From Saccharothrix sp. ST-888 (GTDB taxonomy: Bacteria; Actinomycetota; Actinomycetes; Streptomycetales; Streptomycetaceae), in contig NZ_JYJF01000014.1 of assembly GCF_000955975.1 (NCBI RefSeq), positions 1-64,000 of the forward strand: DNA of 64,000 nt, in the 5' to 3' direction. The position numbers and the translations under genes were made by a program. Below are positions 7,928 through 16,345 of the stretch, in pieces. A model generated the notes under the pieces. The model worked only from the letters and a program-made list of their open reading frames with translations. It made no database searches and had not been told where the DNA came from. How positions within the stretch are numbered: the first letter of the stretch is position 1; each line of letters opens with the position of its first letter.

Positions 7928-10144
7928 ATGGGCGCTCTCGATGAACCACTGACCAAGCTGGTCGGCGACCGTACCGCGAAGGTGCTGGCCGACAGTCTCA
8001 AGCTGCGCACGGTCGGCGACCTGCTGCACCACTACCCGCGCCGCTACGTCGAGCGCGGCCAGCTCACCAGCCTGGACGAGCTGGAGGTGGACGAGCACGT
8101 CACCGTCCTCGCCCGGATCGAGAAGGTGACCCTGATCCCCTTCAAGGCGCGCAAGGGCGACCGCCTCGAAGTGATCGTCACCGACGGCCGCAGCCGGCTG
8201 TCGCTGGTCTTCTTCAACCAGGGCTGGCGGCATAAGGAGCTGCGCACGGGCGCGCAGGGCCTGTTCGCGGGCAAGGTCGGCCTGTTCAACCGCACCCGCC
8301 AACTCGCCTCCCCCGACTACCAGCTGCTGGACGAGGAGGCCACCGCCGGGGAGGGCGCGGGCGGCGCCGCCCGGCAGTTCGCCGGCCGGCTGATCCCGGT
8401 CTACCCGGCCAGCGCCCAGATGCCCAGCTGGAAGCTGTCCATCTGCATCGAGACCGCCCTCACCAAGCACCTCGGCGACGTCGGCGAGCCGCTGCCCGCC
8501 GAACTGCGCGAGAAGCACCGGCTGATCCCGCTGCCCGAGGCACTGGAGCTCATCCACCGGCCGCGCAGCCAGGCGGAGCGCGAGCGGGCCCAGAGCCGCC
8601 TGCGCTGGGACGAGGCGTTCGTCCTCCAGGTCGCCCTGGCCCAGCGCCGGGCCGCTGACGCCGCGCTGCCCGCGGTGCCCCGGCCGGCCCGCCCGGACGG
8701 GCTGTTGGCCGCCTTCGACGCCCGGCTGCCCTTCACCCTCACCGACGGCCAGCAGAAGGTCTCCGCCGAGATCGCCGCCGATCTCGCCTCCGCCCACCCG
8801 ATGCACCGCCTGCTCCAGGGCGAGGTCGGCTCCGGCAAGACGCTGGTCGCGCTGCGGGCCATGCTGACCGTGGTCGACGCGGGCGGCCAGGCGGTCCTGC
8901 TCGCCCCGACCGAGGTCCTCGCCCAGCAGCACCACCGCTCGATCGTCGAGATGATGGGCGACCTCGCTGAGGGCGGCATGCTCGGCGGCTCCGAGCTGGG
9001 GACGAAGGTCGCGCTGCTCACCGGCTCGATGGGCGCCCCCGCCCGCCGCCAGGTGATGCTCGACATGGCCTGCGGCGACGCGGGCCTGACGATCGGCACC
9101 CACGCCCTGATCGAGGACCGGATCCAGTTCCAGGACCTCGGCCTGGTCGTGGTGGACGAGCAGCACCGCTTCGGCGTCGAGCAGCGGGACGCGCTGCGGG
9201 CCAAGGGCGAACAGCCCCCGCACCTGCTGGTCATGACGGCCACCCCGATCCCGCGCACCGTCGCCATGACGGTCTTCGGCGACCTGGAGACCTCCGTCCT
9301 CGACCAGCTCCCGGCCGGGCGTTCACCGATCTCCAGCCATGTGGTGCCCGCCGTGGAGAAGCCCAACTTCCTGGCCCGCGCCTGGGAGCGGGTCCGCGAG
9401 GAGGTCGGCAAGGGCCACCAGGCGTACGTCGTCTGCCCTCGGATCGGCGACGAGCCGGAGGACTCGAAGAAGAAGCGCAAGGCCGTGCCGGACGACCCGG
9501 AGGACTTGGGTGCCTCCAGCGACGACCGCAGGCCGCCGCTCTCGGTGGTGGAGACGGCCGAGATGCTCGCCAAGGGCCCGCTGGCCGGCCTCCGGGTGGA
9601 GATCCTGCACGGGCGGCTCACGCCCGAGGCCAAGGACGACGTGATGAAGCGCTTCACGGCGGGGGAGGTGGACGTCCTGGTCGCCACCACCGTGATCGAG
9701 GTCGGCGTCAACGTCCCCAACTCCACCGTGATGGTCATCATGGACGCCGACCGCTTCGGCGTCTCCCAACTGCACCAGCTGCGCGGCCGGGTGGGCCGGG
9801 GCAGTGCCCCCGGCCTCTGCCTGCTGGTCAGCGACATGCCCGCGGGCAGCGCGGCCCGCGCCCGGCTGGACGCGGTGGCCGGCACGCTGGACGGCTTCGA
9901 GCTCTCCCGGATCGACCTGGAGCAGCGCCGCGAGGGCGATGTGCTCGGGCAGGCCCAGTCCGGGGTGAAGTCCTCGCTGAAGGTGCTCTCCGTCCTGGAG
10001 GACGAGGACGTCATCGCCACCGCCCGCGAGGAGGCCGCCGCCCTGGTTGCCGAGGACCCGTCGCTGGCCGACCACCCGGACTTGCGCACCGCCCTGGAGA
10101 GCCTCCTCGACGAGGACCGCGCGGAGTACCTGGAGAAGGGCTGA
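7928..10144 (+). CDS. recG: ATP-dependent DNA helicase RecG
   Basis: Branch-migration helicase that remodels stalled replication forks and recombination junctions. The 738-residue product has the N-terminal wedge/OB-fold region (about 1-200), Walker A GEVGSGKT (about residue 298), the DEQH box (about 410, in DEQHRFGVEQR), TATPIPRT, and the C-terminal motif VI region QLRGRVGRG (about 617-625). An acidic-basic insertion with EDSKKKRK lies near 515. The ATG is chosen over a much longer upstream frame because similarity starts there; TACACA lies seven bases before it, a weak leaderless-type −10, beside a CACAGCTGTG palindrome at 7902-7911. Confidence 0.95.
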   Translation: MGALDEPLTKLVGDRTAKVLADSLKLRTVGDLLHHYPRRYVERGQLTSLDELEVDEHVTVLARIEKVTLIPFKARKGDRLEVIVTDGRSRLSLVFFNQGWRHKELRTGAQGLFAGKVGLFNRTRQLASPDYQLLDEEATAGEGAGGAARQFAGRLIPVYPASAQMPSWKLSICIETALTKHLGDVGEPLPAELREKHRLIPLPEALELIHRPRSQAERERAQSRLRWDEAFVLQVALAQRRAADAALPAVPRPARPDGLLAAFDARLPFTLTDGQQKVSAEIAADLASAHPMHRLLQGEVGSGKTLVALRAMLTVVDAGGQAVLLAPTEVLAQQHHRSIVEMMGDLAEGGMLGGSELGTKVALLTGSMGAPARRQVMLDMACGDAGLTIGTHALIEDRIQFQDLGLVVVDEQHRFGVEQRDALRAKGEQPPHLLVMTATPIPRTVAMTVFGDLETSVLDQLPAGRSPISSHVVPAVEKPNFLARAWERVREEVGKGHQAYVVCPRIGDEPEDSKKKRKAVPDDPEDLGASSDDRRPPLSVVETAEMLAKGPLAGLRVEILHGRLTPEAKDDVMKRFTAGEVDVLVATTVIEVGVNVPNSTVMVIMDADRFGVSQLHQLRGRVGRGSAPGLCLLVSDMPAGSAARARLDAVAGTLDGFELSRIDLEQRREGDVLGQAQSGVKSSLKVLSVLEDEDVIATAREEAAALVAEDPSLADHPDLRTALESLLDEDRAEYLEKG

Positions 10145-10260
10145 CGCGGGGGTCGGCCGCCCGGTCGGGGGCGGCCGATTGTCAGTGCCCCGGGAGAGAA
10201 TGAAGGTGTTCAGGGCGCACCCCAAGGTGCGTACCTGGCACGACATTTGGGGGTCCTGCC

Positions 10261-10773
10261 ATGGCATTTCGTCATCTCAACGAGCTCCCGCTCGGCGACA
10301 AGATCTTCCGGATCGAGCTCGCCAGCGAGGACGACCGCGAAGTCACCCTCACCCTGACCGGCTGGCGCGAGGGGGCGTCCGCCAGCCCGCTCGCCTCCGG
10401 CAAGCTGCGCCTCCCGGTCGAGGACGTCGCCAACCTCCGGATCGCGCTCAACCGGGCGCTGCGGGCGCTGTCCATCGTCGCCGACGTCTCCGAGCCCATC
10501 CCCGACCGTGACGTGCTGCGCGAGCTGTACCCCGGCCACGGCGCCCCGTGGGTGCCGCAGCACGAGGAGGAGCTGGTCCGCCGCTTCCACGAGAGCGAGA
10601 CCATCGCCCGGATCGCGGCCCGCTTCGGCCGCACACCCGACTCGGTCCGCACCAAGCTGCGCGAGCTCGGCCACGACCCGCGCCGCCCCGAGTACTGCCC
10701 GCCCGACGGCTGCCTCTCCTGGTCCCGCTACGCCTCCCCGGCCCTGCTGGGGGCCGCGGCGCCGGCCGAGTAG
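10261..10773 (+). CDS. Conserved hypothetical protein with C-terminal helix-turn-helix
   Basis: A 170-residue acidic-basic protein. The first ~85 residues resemble a small beta-rich domain (EVTLTLTGW region). Residues about 98-140 (WVPQHEEELVRRF, then IAARFGRTPDSVRTKLRELG) look like a Myb/SANT-type or helicase-associated helix-turn-helix, in which an acidic first helix is followed by an IA-x-x-FGRT turn. The tail has two cysteines (EYCPPDGC). It lies between recG and rsmD, 116 bp after recG, with a short CGCACC/GGTGCG hairpin at 10216-10231 in its leader. I do not recognise a characterised homologue; a DNA-binding accessory role is inference. Confidence 0.65.
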   Translation: MAFRHLNELPLGDKIFRIELASEDDREVTLTLTGWREGASASPLASGKLRLPVEDVANLRIALNRALRALSIVADVSEPIPDRDVLRELYPGHGAPWVPQHEEELVRRFHESETIARIAARFGRTPDSVRTKLRELGHDPRRPEYCPPDGCLSWSRYASPALLGAAAPAE

Positions 10774-10792
10774 CCGGTCGGCCCGGTGCCAC

Positions 10793-10865
10793 CCCGGGCG
10801 CGGGGCCGCGCGGGCGGTCGGGTCGGTGGTGCGGCCGGCCGGCCGGGCAGAGCCCCGCGCCCGGG
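10793..10865. terminator. Long GC-rich inverted repeat after the HTH gene
   Basis: CCCGGGCGCGGGG at 10793-10805 pairs perfectly with CCCCGCGCCCGGG at 10853-10865, leaving a 47-nt loop that is itself GC-rich. It lies in the gap before rsmD and is the likely transcription stop. Confidence 0.5.
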
Positions 10866-10940
10866 CGGCGGCGCGAGTAGGCGCCCGACCGGCGGGTCCA
10901 TATAGCGTGGTGGCCGACCCACGAAAGGACCCTGCACCTC

Positions 10941-11525
10941 ATGACCCGCGTGATCGCCGGTGCGGCCGGCGGCCGGCGCCTGGCCGTGCCGCCCGGCCGG
11001 AACACCCGCCCGACCTCGGACAAGGCGAGGGAGGCGATGTTCTCCACGCTGGAGTCCCTGCGCGGGACGATCCACGGCGCCCGGATGCTGGACCTGTTCG
11101 GCGGTTCGGGCGCCGTGGGCCTGGAGGCGCTGTCCCGCGGTGCGGAGCACATCCTGCTGGTCGAGTCGGACGCGAGCGCGGCCCGCACCATCCGCGCGAA
11201 CATCCGCACGGTCGACCTCCCGGGCGCCGAGCTCCGCACCGACCGCGCTGAGCGGGTGCTCATCGGCCCGGCTCCCGCGACCCCGTACGACCTGGTCTTC
11301 GTCGACCCGCCGTACGCGGTCACCGACGACGCGGTGCGGGAGATGCTGATCACACTCCTGGCCGGGGGCTGGATCACGGACGGCGCACTCGTCACCGTGG
11401 AACGCAGCACAAGGGGTGGTGAGTTCGGCTGGCCCGAGGGCTTCGAAGTGCTGCGCTCACGCCGGTACGGCGAGGGCACCCTCTGGTACGGTCGCGCCGC
11501 TGCCGAGGTTGATCAAGACTCGTAG
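10941..11525 (+). CDS. rsmD: 16S rRNA (guanine-966-N2)-methyltransferase RsmD
   Basis: SAM-dependent enzyme that methylates G966 of 16S rRNA in the small-subunit P-site region. The 194-residue product has the SAM-binding motif I LDLFGGSGAVGLEAL (about residues 49-63), acidic ribose-binding LLVESD, and the catalytic DPPY tetrad in FVDPPYAV (about 120-127). A −10-like TAGCGT lies about 40 bp upstream of the ATG. It is followed 28 bp later by coaD; the rsmD–coaD pairing is widespread in bacteria and suggests co-transcription. Confidence 0.94.
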   Translation: MTRVIAGAAGGRRLAVPPGRNTRPTSDKAREAMFSTLESLRGTIHGARMLDLFGGSGAVGLEALSRGAEHILLVESDASAARTIRANIRTVDLPGAELRTDRAERVLIGPAPATPYDLVFVDPPYAVTDDAVREMLITLLAGGWITDGALVTVERSTRGGEFGWPEGFEVLRSRRYGEGTLWYGRAAAEVDQDS

Positions 11526-11553
11526 CACCGCACCCCACAAGGGAGTCCACGCC

Positions 11554-12057
11554 ATGCGCCGCGCCGTCTGCCCGGGGTCCTTCGACCCGATCACCAACGG
11601 CCACCTCGACATCATCGAGCGTGCGTCGAAGCTCTACGACGTCGTCCATGTCGCGGTGCTGATCAACCCCAACAAGCAGGGCATGTTCAGCATCGCGGAG
11701 CGCATCGCGCTGATCGAGGAGACCACCGCCCCGTACGGGAACGTGGTGGTCGAGTCGCACCAGGGCCTGCTGGTGGACTACTGCCGGGACCGCGGGATCC
11801 CCGCGATCATCAAGGGGCTGCGGGCGGTCAGCGACTTCGACTACGAGCTGCAGATGGCTCAGATGAACCACGGACTCACCGGCGTCGAGACGCTCTTCGT
11901 GCCGACCTCGCCGACGTACAGCTTCCTCTCCTCCAGCCTGGTCAAGGAGGTTGCCTCGTACGGTGGGGACGTCTCGCACCTGCTTCCCGAGACGGTCCAC
12001 CGCCGGCTGACCGCGCGGATCGCCGAGCGGAACGCGGCCAAGGGCCAGACTGGTTGA
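11554..12057 (+). CDS. coaD: Phosphopantetheine adenylyltransferase
   Basis: Transfers AMP from ATP to 4'-phosphopantetheine, the penultimate step of coenzyme A synthesis. Length is 167 residues from the ATG that yields RRAVCPGSFDPITNGH; the open frame upstream is non-homologous and overlaps rsmD. Diagnostic residues are the nucleotidyltransferase TNGH motif (about 14-17), the KGLRAVSDFDYE segment and the C-terminal SSSLVKEVA signature (about 128-136). Downstream of rsmD with a 28-bp gap and a GGGAG ribosome site. Confidence 0.95.
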   Translation: MRRAVCPGSFDPITNGHLDIIERASKLYDVVHVAVLINPNKQGMFSIAERIALIEETTAPYGNVVVESHQGLLVDYCRDRGIPAIIKGLRAVSDFDYELQMAQMNHGLTGVETLFVPTSPTYSFLSSSLVKEVASYGGDVSHLLPETVHRRLTARIAERNAAKGQTG

Positions 12058-12285
12058 TCCTGGCCGGGAGGCGGCGCCAACCCGGCCTGGAGCCGGGCCG
12101 ATCGGACGGTTCTGGCGAGCTGTCACCACCGGCGGCCGCCGCCCGGACGGCTCGACGGGCACGGCCGTTGTGAGCTGCGGGGTGAGTGGCCGTACAGTCA
12201 GTACTCCACTGCCCGGTGGCGATACTGTGCCGTCCGGGCCTGCCTCCGCCGCACCTCGGCGGCACACGGAAAGACAGAAGCGCCC

Positions 12286-13539
12286 GTGGACGTGCAGAAC
12301 AGACTCGACGCGATCGTCGCGGCGGTGGAGAACGCCCGCTCGATGCCCATGTCGGCGTCCTGCGTGCTGAACCGGGCCGAGCTGGTGGGCCTGCTCCAGG
12401 ACCTGCGGGACGCCCTCCCGTCCGAACTCGCCCAGGCCAAGTCGGTGATGGCCGACCACGAGCAGGTGGTGGCCGACGCACAGGCCCAGGCCGACCAGAT
12501 CATCCGGGGTGCGCACGACGAGCGCGGTTCGCTGATCTCGGACACCGAGGTGGTCCGCCGCGCCCAGAACGAGGCCGACCGGATCCTCGCCGAGGCCCGC
12601 GCCGAGATCGAGACCAAGCGCGCCGAGGCCGACGACTACGTGGACAGCAAGCTGGCCAACTTCGAGGTCGTGCTCACCAAGACGCTGGGCTCGGTCGGCC
12701 GTGGCCGGCAGAAGCTGCGCGGCGACGCCTTCGACACGGGCGCCGAGGGCGAGGGCGACGAGTTCCGCCCGCGCGGCACGCCGAGCCCCGAGGTGGACGA
12801 GTACGTCGATGTGAAGCTCGCCACCCTGGAGACCGTGCTCAGCGCGACCCTGGAGGCGGTCGGCAAGGGCCGCGACAAGCTCCTCGGCAAGGCCCCGATC
12901 GACGAGCTGGGTGCCTACCTGGCCGCCGCCGACGAGGCGCAGCAGCTCAAGGTCAGGGCCGAGGCGGTCGCCGCCGGCTTCGCCGAGGACGGCGAGGAGC
13001 AGCCCTGGTACCGGGAGGAGGTGCCGCAGCAGCAGAGCTGGCCCGAGCAGGCCCAGGCTCCGGCTGCGGCCCCGACGGGCTGGCAGGCGCCGGGCGAGGA
13101 GGGCTACGACAGCCGCTTCACCCCGGCCGCCGACTTCAGCCCGCCCGCCGAGCAGTACGCCGAGGTCTACAACGGCGGCTTCGACCCGGCGGGCCAGCCG
13201 CAGACGGATCCCTACGGCAACCCGTGGGGGCACTCCCAGCCGGAGGTCGGCGGCTACCCGCAGCAGCCCGGCTACCCCCCGCAGGACCAGGGGCTGCACG
13301 ACCCGTACGGCGTTCCGCAGGTCTACGCGCAGCAGCCGGTGTACCAGGAGCAGGGCTACGACGCGTGGGGCAACCCGCTGCCGGAGGCCGGTGGCGGCTA
13401 CCCGCAGCAGCCTCCGCAGCCCCACCAGCCCCCGCAGGCACAGCTGCCCCACCAGCAGCAGGCGGGCCTGGACGAGACCAGCTTCTTCGACACCAGCATG
13501 ATCGACATGACCAGGCTGAGGGAGCTCGGCGGACGGTAG
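12286..13539 (+). CDS. SepIVA/DivIVA-like coiled-coil septation protein
   Basis: A 417-residue protein. Residues about 1-230 are heptad-rich and charged (for example QADQIIRGAHDERG, ADRILAEARAEIETKR) and predict long coiled coils of the DivIVA/ATP-synthase-b type; residues about 235-410 are a Gln/Pro/Gly/Tyr-rich tail with repeated QQP, GYPPQ and DPYG units. Its place between coaD and the DUF177–rpmF–rnc group corresponds to that of mycobacterial SepIVA (Rv2927c), a septation factor, so an orthologous role in septum or tip growth is inferred. The start is GTG with a weak ribosome site. The tail is longer than I would expect for SepIVA. No membrane segment is present. Confidence 0.75.
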   Translation: MDVQNRLDAIVAAVENARSMPMSASCVLNRAELVGLLQDLRDALPSELAQAKSVMADHEQVVADAQAQADQIIRGAHDERGSLISDTEVVRRAQNEADRILAEARAEIETKRAEADDYVDSKLANFEVVLTKTLGSVGRGRQKLRGDAFDTGAEGEGDEFRPRGTPSPEVDEYVDVKLATLETVLSATLEAVGKGRDKLLGKAPIDELGAYLAAADEAQQLKVRAEAVAAGFAEDGEEQPWYREEVPQQQSWPEQAQAPAAAPTGWQAPGEEGYDSRFTPAADFSPPAEQYAEVYNGGFDPAGQPQTDPYGNPWGHSQPEVGGYPQQPGYPPQDQGLHDPYGVPQVYAQQPVYQEQGYDAWGNPLPEAGGGYPQQPPQPHQPPQAQLPHQQQAGLDETSFFDTSMIDMTRLRELGGR

Positions 13540-13712
13540 CCGATCGCCGGAGTTGGGCCAGACCGGAGTGTCCGGTAGTCTGACCACTCCGGCCTGCTCA
13601 GCGCCGGATCGTCCGGCTGCTCGCTCGTAGCTCTCAGCGCGGTGCCGCACATCGTACGAACCCATTTCGCGACATGCAGGGATGCGTGCCGCCGCCAGGA
13701 AGTCAGGAAACC

Positions 13713-14357
13713 TTGAACCGCCTCGACCACCGCGACCCGCTCGTGTTCGACACGCACGAGCTCGGCCGCCGCGCGGGATCGATGCGCAGGATCTCCCGGA
13801 CCCTGGAGGCCCCGGAGGGCCTGGGCATCATCGATGTGATCGCCGTACCGGAGAAGAGCGAGCTCAGGCTGGAGCTCCGGCTGGAGTCCGTGGTCGAGGG
13901 CGTGCTGGTGTCCGGCACCGCCGAGGCCCACGTCGAAGGCGAGTGCGTTCGCTGCCTGGAGCCCATCGAGGACGACCTCGACGTGGACTTCCAGGAGCTC
14001 TACTACTACCCGGAGTCCGACGAGCGCCACCGCGCCCGGACCGCCGGGACCGAGGACCTCGACGAGGACTCGGACGAAGAGACTTACCGCCTGGAGGGCG
14101 ATTTCTTCGACCTCCAGCCGGTGCTGCGTGACGCGGTGGTGCTTGCACTGCCGCTGCAGCCGGTGTGCCAGGAAGACTGCCTGGGTCTGTGCTCCGAGTG
14201 CGGGGCACGCCTGAGCGACGACCCGGACCACCACCATGACGCCGCCGACCCTCGGTGGGCGGCTCTGCAGGGACTCTCCGCCGCCCCCGGCGACGAGGGT
14301 GACGAGAACAAGAACAGCGACACCCGTGAGGGTCTCGCCGAGAACCAGGAGAAGTAG
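13713..14357 (+). CDS. DUF177 (YceD) family protein, 23S rRNA accumulation factor
   Basis: A 214-residue member of the family usually encoded just before rpmF, as here (two bases separate the stop from rpmF). It contains the family's CxxC pairs: ECVRCLEP in the middle and the C-terminal CQEDCLGLCSECG zinc-ribbon-like motif (about residues 151-163), separated by a very acidic linker. The family is linked to 23S rRNA and large-subunit assembly. I choose the TTG with AGGA upstream; an ATG 13 codons earlier (13674) has no ribosome site and adds unconserved residues. Operon with rpmF, rnc and mutM. Confidence 0.88.
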   Translation: MNRLDHRDPLVFDTHELGRRAGSMRRISRTLEAPEGLGIIDVIAVPEKSELRLELRLESVVEGVLVSGTAEAHVEGECVRCLEPIEDDLDVDFQELYYYPESDERHRARTAGTEDLDEDSDEETYRLEGDFFDLQPVLRDAVVLALPLQPVCQEDCLGLCSECGARLSDDPDHHHDAADPRWAALQGLSAAPGDEGDENKNSDTREGLAENQEK

Positions 14358-14359
14358 CC

Positions 14360-14533
14360 GTGGCTGTTCCGAAGCGGAAGATGTCGCGCAGCAACACGCG
14401 CCACCGCCGGTCCAACTGGAAGGCCGTTGCTCCGGCCCTCGTGGCGTGCGACCGCTGCCACGAGCCGAAGCTGGCGCACATCGCGTGCCCGAGCTGCGGC
14501 ACGTACAACCGTCGCCAGGTCCTCTCGGTCTGA
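14360..14533 (+). CDS. rpmF: 50S ribosomal protein L32
   Basis: A 57-residue large-subunit protein starting at GTG and reading VAVPKRKMSRSNTRHRR. It has the zinc ribbon CDRC (about residues 31-34) and CPSC (about 44-47), so it is the zinc-binding form. It follows DUF177 by two bases and precedes rnc by 19 bp, the order found in many actinobacteria. Confidence 0.95.
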   Translation: MAVPKRKMSRSNTRHRRSNWKAVAPALVACDRCHEPKLAHIACPSCGTYNRRQVLSV

Positions 14534-14552
14534 TCGGCGGGTGTACGGATCG

Positions 14553-15326
14553 ATGTCGGAGAGCAACTCTTCCCGCAAGTCCGCTTCCAACGGGAGTAAG
14601 GCCGGCGGGCCGGCTTCGACCGAATACGACGTCCTGGAAGGGCGCCTCGGGTACTCACTTGAGCGCGCCCTTCTGGTACGTTCACTGACCCACCGCTCGT
14701 ATGCGTACGAGAACGGTGGGCTGCCCACCAACGAGCGCCTGGAGTTCCTCGGCGACTCGGTGCTGGGCCTGGTGGTGACCGACACCCTCTACCGCCTCCA
14801 CCCGGAGGTCGCCGAGGGCACGCTCGCCAAGCTGCGCGCCGCAGTGGTCAACTCCCGTGCGCTGGCCGAGGTCGGCCGCGGTCTCGAGCTCGGCACCTTC
14901 ATCCGGCTCGGCAAGGGCGAGGAGGGTACCGGCGGCCGGGACAAGTCGTCGATCCTCGCCGACACCGTCGAGGCCGTGATCGGCGCCATCTACCTGGACA
15001 AGGGCCTGGACTCGGCCACCGAGTTCGTCCACCGGCTGTTCGACCCGCTGATCGAGGAGTCCTCTCAGCTCGGCGCCGGACTGGACTGGAAGACCAGCCT
15101 CCAGGAACTCACCGCCGCCGCCGGAATCGGCGTCCCCGAGTACGTCGTCACCGAGTCGGGCCCCGACCACGAGAAGACCTTCGACGCCGCCGCCCGGGTG
15201 GCAGGCGAGGACTTCGGACACGGCAGCGGCCGCTCGAAGAAGGAAGCCGAGCAGAAGGCCGCCGAGAGCGCCTGGCGGGCCATCAAGGCCAAGTACGCCG
15301 ACCAGCTGCCCGGCAACGCGGCCTGA
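14553..15326 (+). CDS. rnc: Ribonuclease III
   Basis: Endonuclease that cleaves double-stranded RNA during rRNA processing and mRNA decay; in streptomycetes the enzyme (AbsB) also affects antibiotic production globally. The 257-residue product has a short Ser/Gly-rich N-terminal extension, the catalytic signature LEFLGDSVLGLV (about residues 65-76), the second acidic site DTVEAVIGAIYLD (about 139-151) and a C-terminal double-stranded RNA-binding domain ending in KKEAEQKAAESAW. Fourth gene start in the DUF177–rpmF–rnc–mutM operon. Confidence 0.96.
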   Translation: MSESNSSRKSASNGSKAGGPASTEYDVLEGRLGYSLERALLVRSLTHRSYAYENGGLPTNERLEFLGDSVLGLVVTDTLYRLHPEVAEGTLAKLRAAVVNSRALAEVGRGLELGTFIRLGKGEEGTGGRDKSSILADTVEAVIGAIYLDKGLDSATEFVHRLFDPLIEESSQLGAGLDWKTSLQELTAAAGIGVPEYVVTESGPDHEKTFDAAARVAGEDFGHGSGRSKKEAEQKAAESAWRAIKAKYADQLPGNAA

Positions 15327-15336
15327 GGCCGCAGGA

Positions 15337-16218
15337 GTGCCCGAGCTTCCCGAGGTCGAGGTGGTCCGGCGCGGCCTGGCCCGCTGGATCACCGGCCGTA
15401 CCGTCGCCGAGGTTCAGGTCCTGCACCCGCGCGCGGTCCGTCGCCAGCCCGGCGGCGCCCCCGACTTCACCGCCCGGCTGACCGGCGCCACCTTCGGGGA
15501 GGCGCAGCGGCGCGGCAAGTACCTCTGGGTTCCCCTGACCTCTTCGGGGGCGCTCGGCACCGGCTTCTCGATGATCGGGCACCTGGGCATGAGCGGGCAG
15601 CTGCTCGTCCAGGACTCCGCCGTGCCCGACGAGACCCATCTGCGGGTCCGCTTCCGCTTCACCGACGGCGCCCGCGAGCTGCGCTTCGTCGACCAGCGCA
15701 CCTTCGGCGGCCTCGCCGTCGAGGAGGCCGAGGCGGACGACCCCGAGGGCACTCCGGTCTCCATCGCGCACATCGCCCGCGACCCGCTCGACCCCCGCTT
15801 CGACGACGGCGCCTTCGTCACCGCACTGCGCGCCAAGCGCACCACGGTCAAGCGCGCCCTGCTCGACCAGACCCTGATCAGCGGTGTCGGCAACATCTAC
15901 GCCGACGAGTCGTTGTGGCGCGCCAAGCTGCACTACGAGCGGCCCACCGCGACGCTGACCCGCCCGCAGGCCGCACTGCTGCTGCAGCACGCCCGGGACG
16001 TGATGAAGGCCGCCCTCGCGGTCGGCGGCACCAGTTTCGACAGCCTGTACGTCAATGTGAACGGCGAGAGCGGCTACTTCTCCCGCGATCTGGACGCGTA
16101 CGGGCGCGAGGGCGAACCCTGCCGCCGCTGCGGCACCCCGATCCGCCGGACCGCCTGGATGAACCGCTCCAGCTACTTCTGCCCGCGCTGCCAGCGCCCG
16201 CCCCGCACGCGGCCCTGA
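15337..16218 (+). CDS. mutM: Formamidopyrimidine-DNA glycosylase
   Basis: Base-excision repair enzyme that removes 8-oxoguanine and ring-opened purines and cuts the abasic site. The 293-residue product starts PELPEVE after the initiator, giving the catalytic N-terminal Pro2-Glu3; Lys of RRGKYLW (about residue 60) is the conserved lysine; the helix-two-turn-helix SGVGNIYADE (about 184-193) and the C-terminal four-cysteine zinc finger (CRRCGTP and CPRCQ, about 265-288) are intact. GTG start ten bases after rnc. It ends before a strong dispersed-repeat hairpin. Confidence 0.96.
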   Translation: MPELPEVEVVRRGLARWITGRTVAEVQVLHPRAVRRQPGGAPDFTARLTGATFGEAQRRGKYLWVPLTSSGALGTGFSMIGHLGMSGQLLVQDSAVPDETHLRVRFRFTDGARELRFVDQRTFGGLAVEEAEADDPEGTPVSIAHIARDPLDPRFDDGAFVTALRAKRTTVKRALLDQTLISGVGNIYADESLWRAKLHYERPTATLTRPQAALLLQHARDVMKAALAVGGTSFDSLYVNVNGESGYFSRDLDAYGREGEPCRRCGTPIRRTAWMNRSSYFCPRCQRPPRTRP

Positions 16219-16254
16219 GCCGGCCCCGCCCGCGGACGGGCCAGGTACACGACC

Positions 16255-16308
16255 AGGGGCGCGGGGAGCTGTGCGGGAAAGGTTTCCCACGCGGCTCCCC
16301 GCGCCCCT
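16255..16308. repeat. AGGGGCGCGGGGA-type palindromic repeat, likely bidirectional terminator
   Basis: Perfect 15-bp arms (AGGGGCGCGGGGAGC / GCTCCCCGCGCCCCT) enclose an inner GGGAAA/TTTCCC stem. Lies between convergent mutM and the DMT transporter. It shares its outer arm with copies at 35122-35193 and 63503-63572 and more loosely at 30703-30770. Confidence 0.75.
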
Positions 16309-16345
16309 GAGAAGTCTCCGGAGCTTCCCCCAGGGAGGGGTCTGC

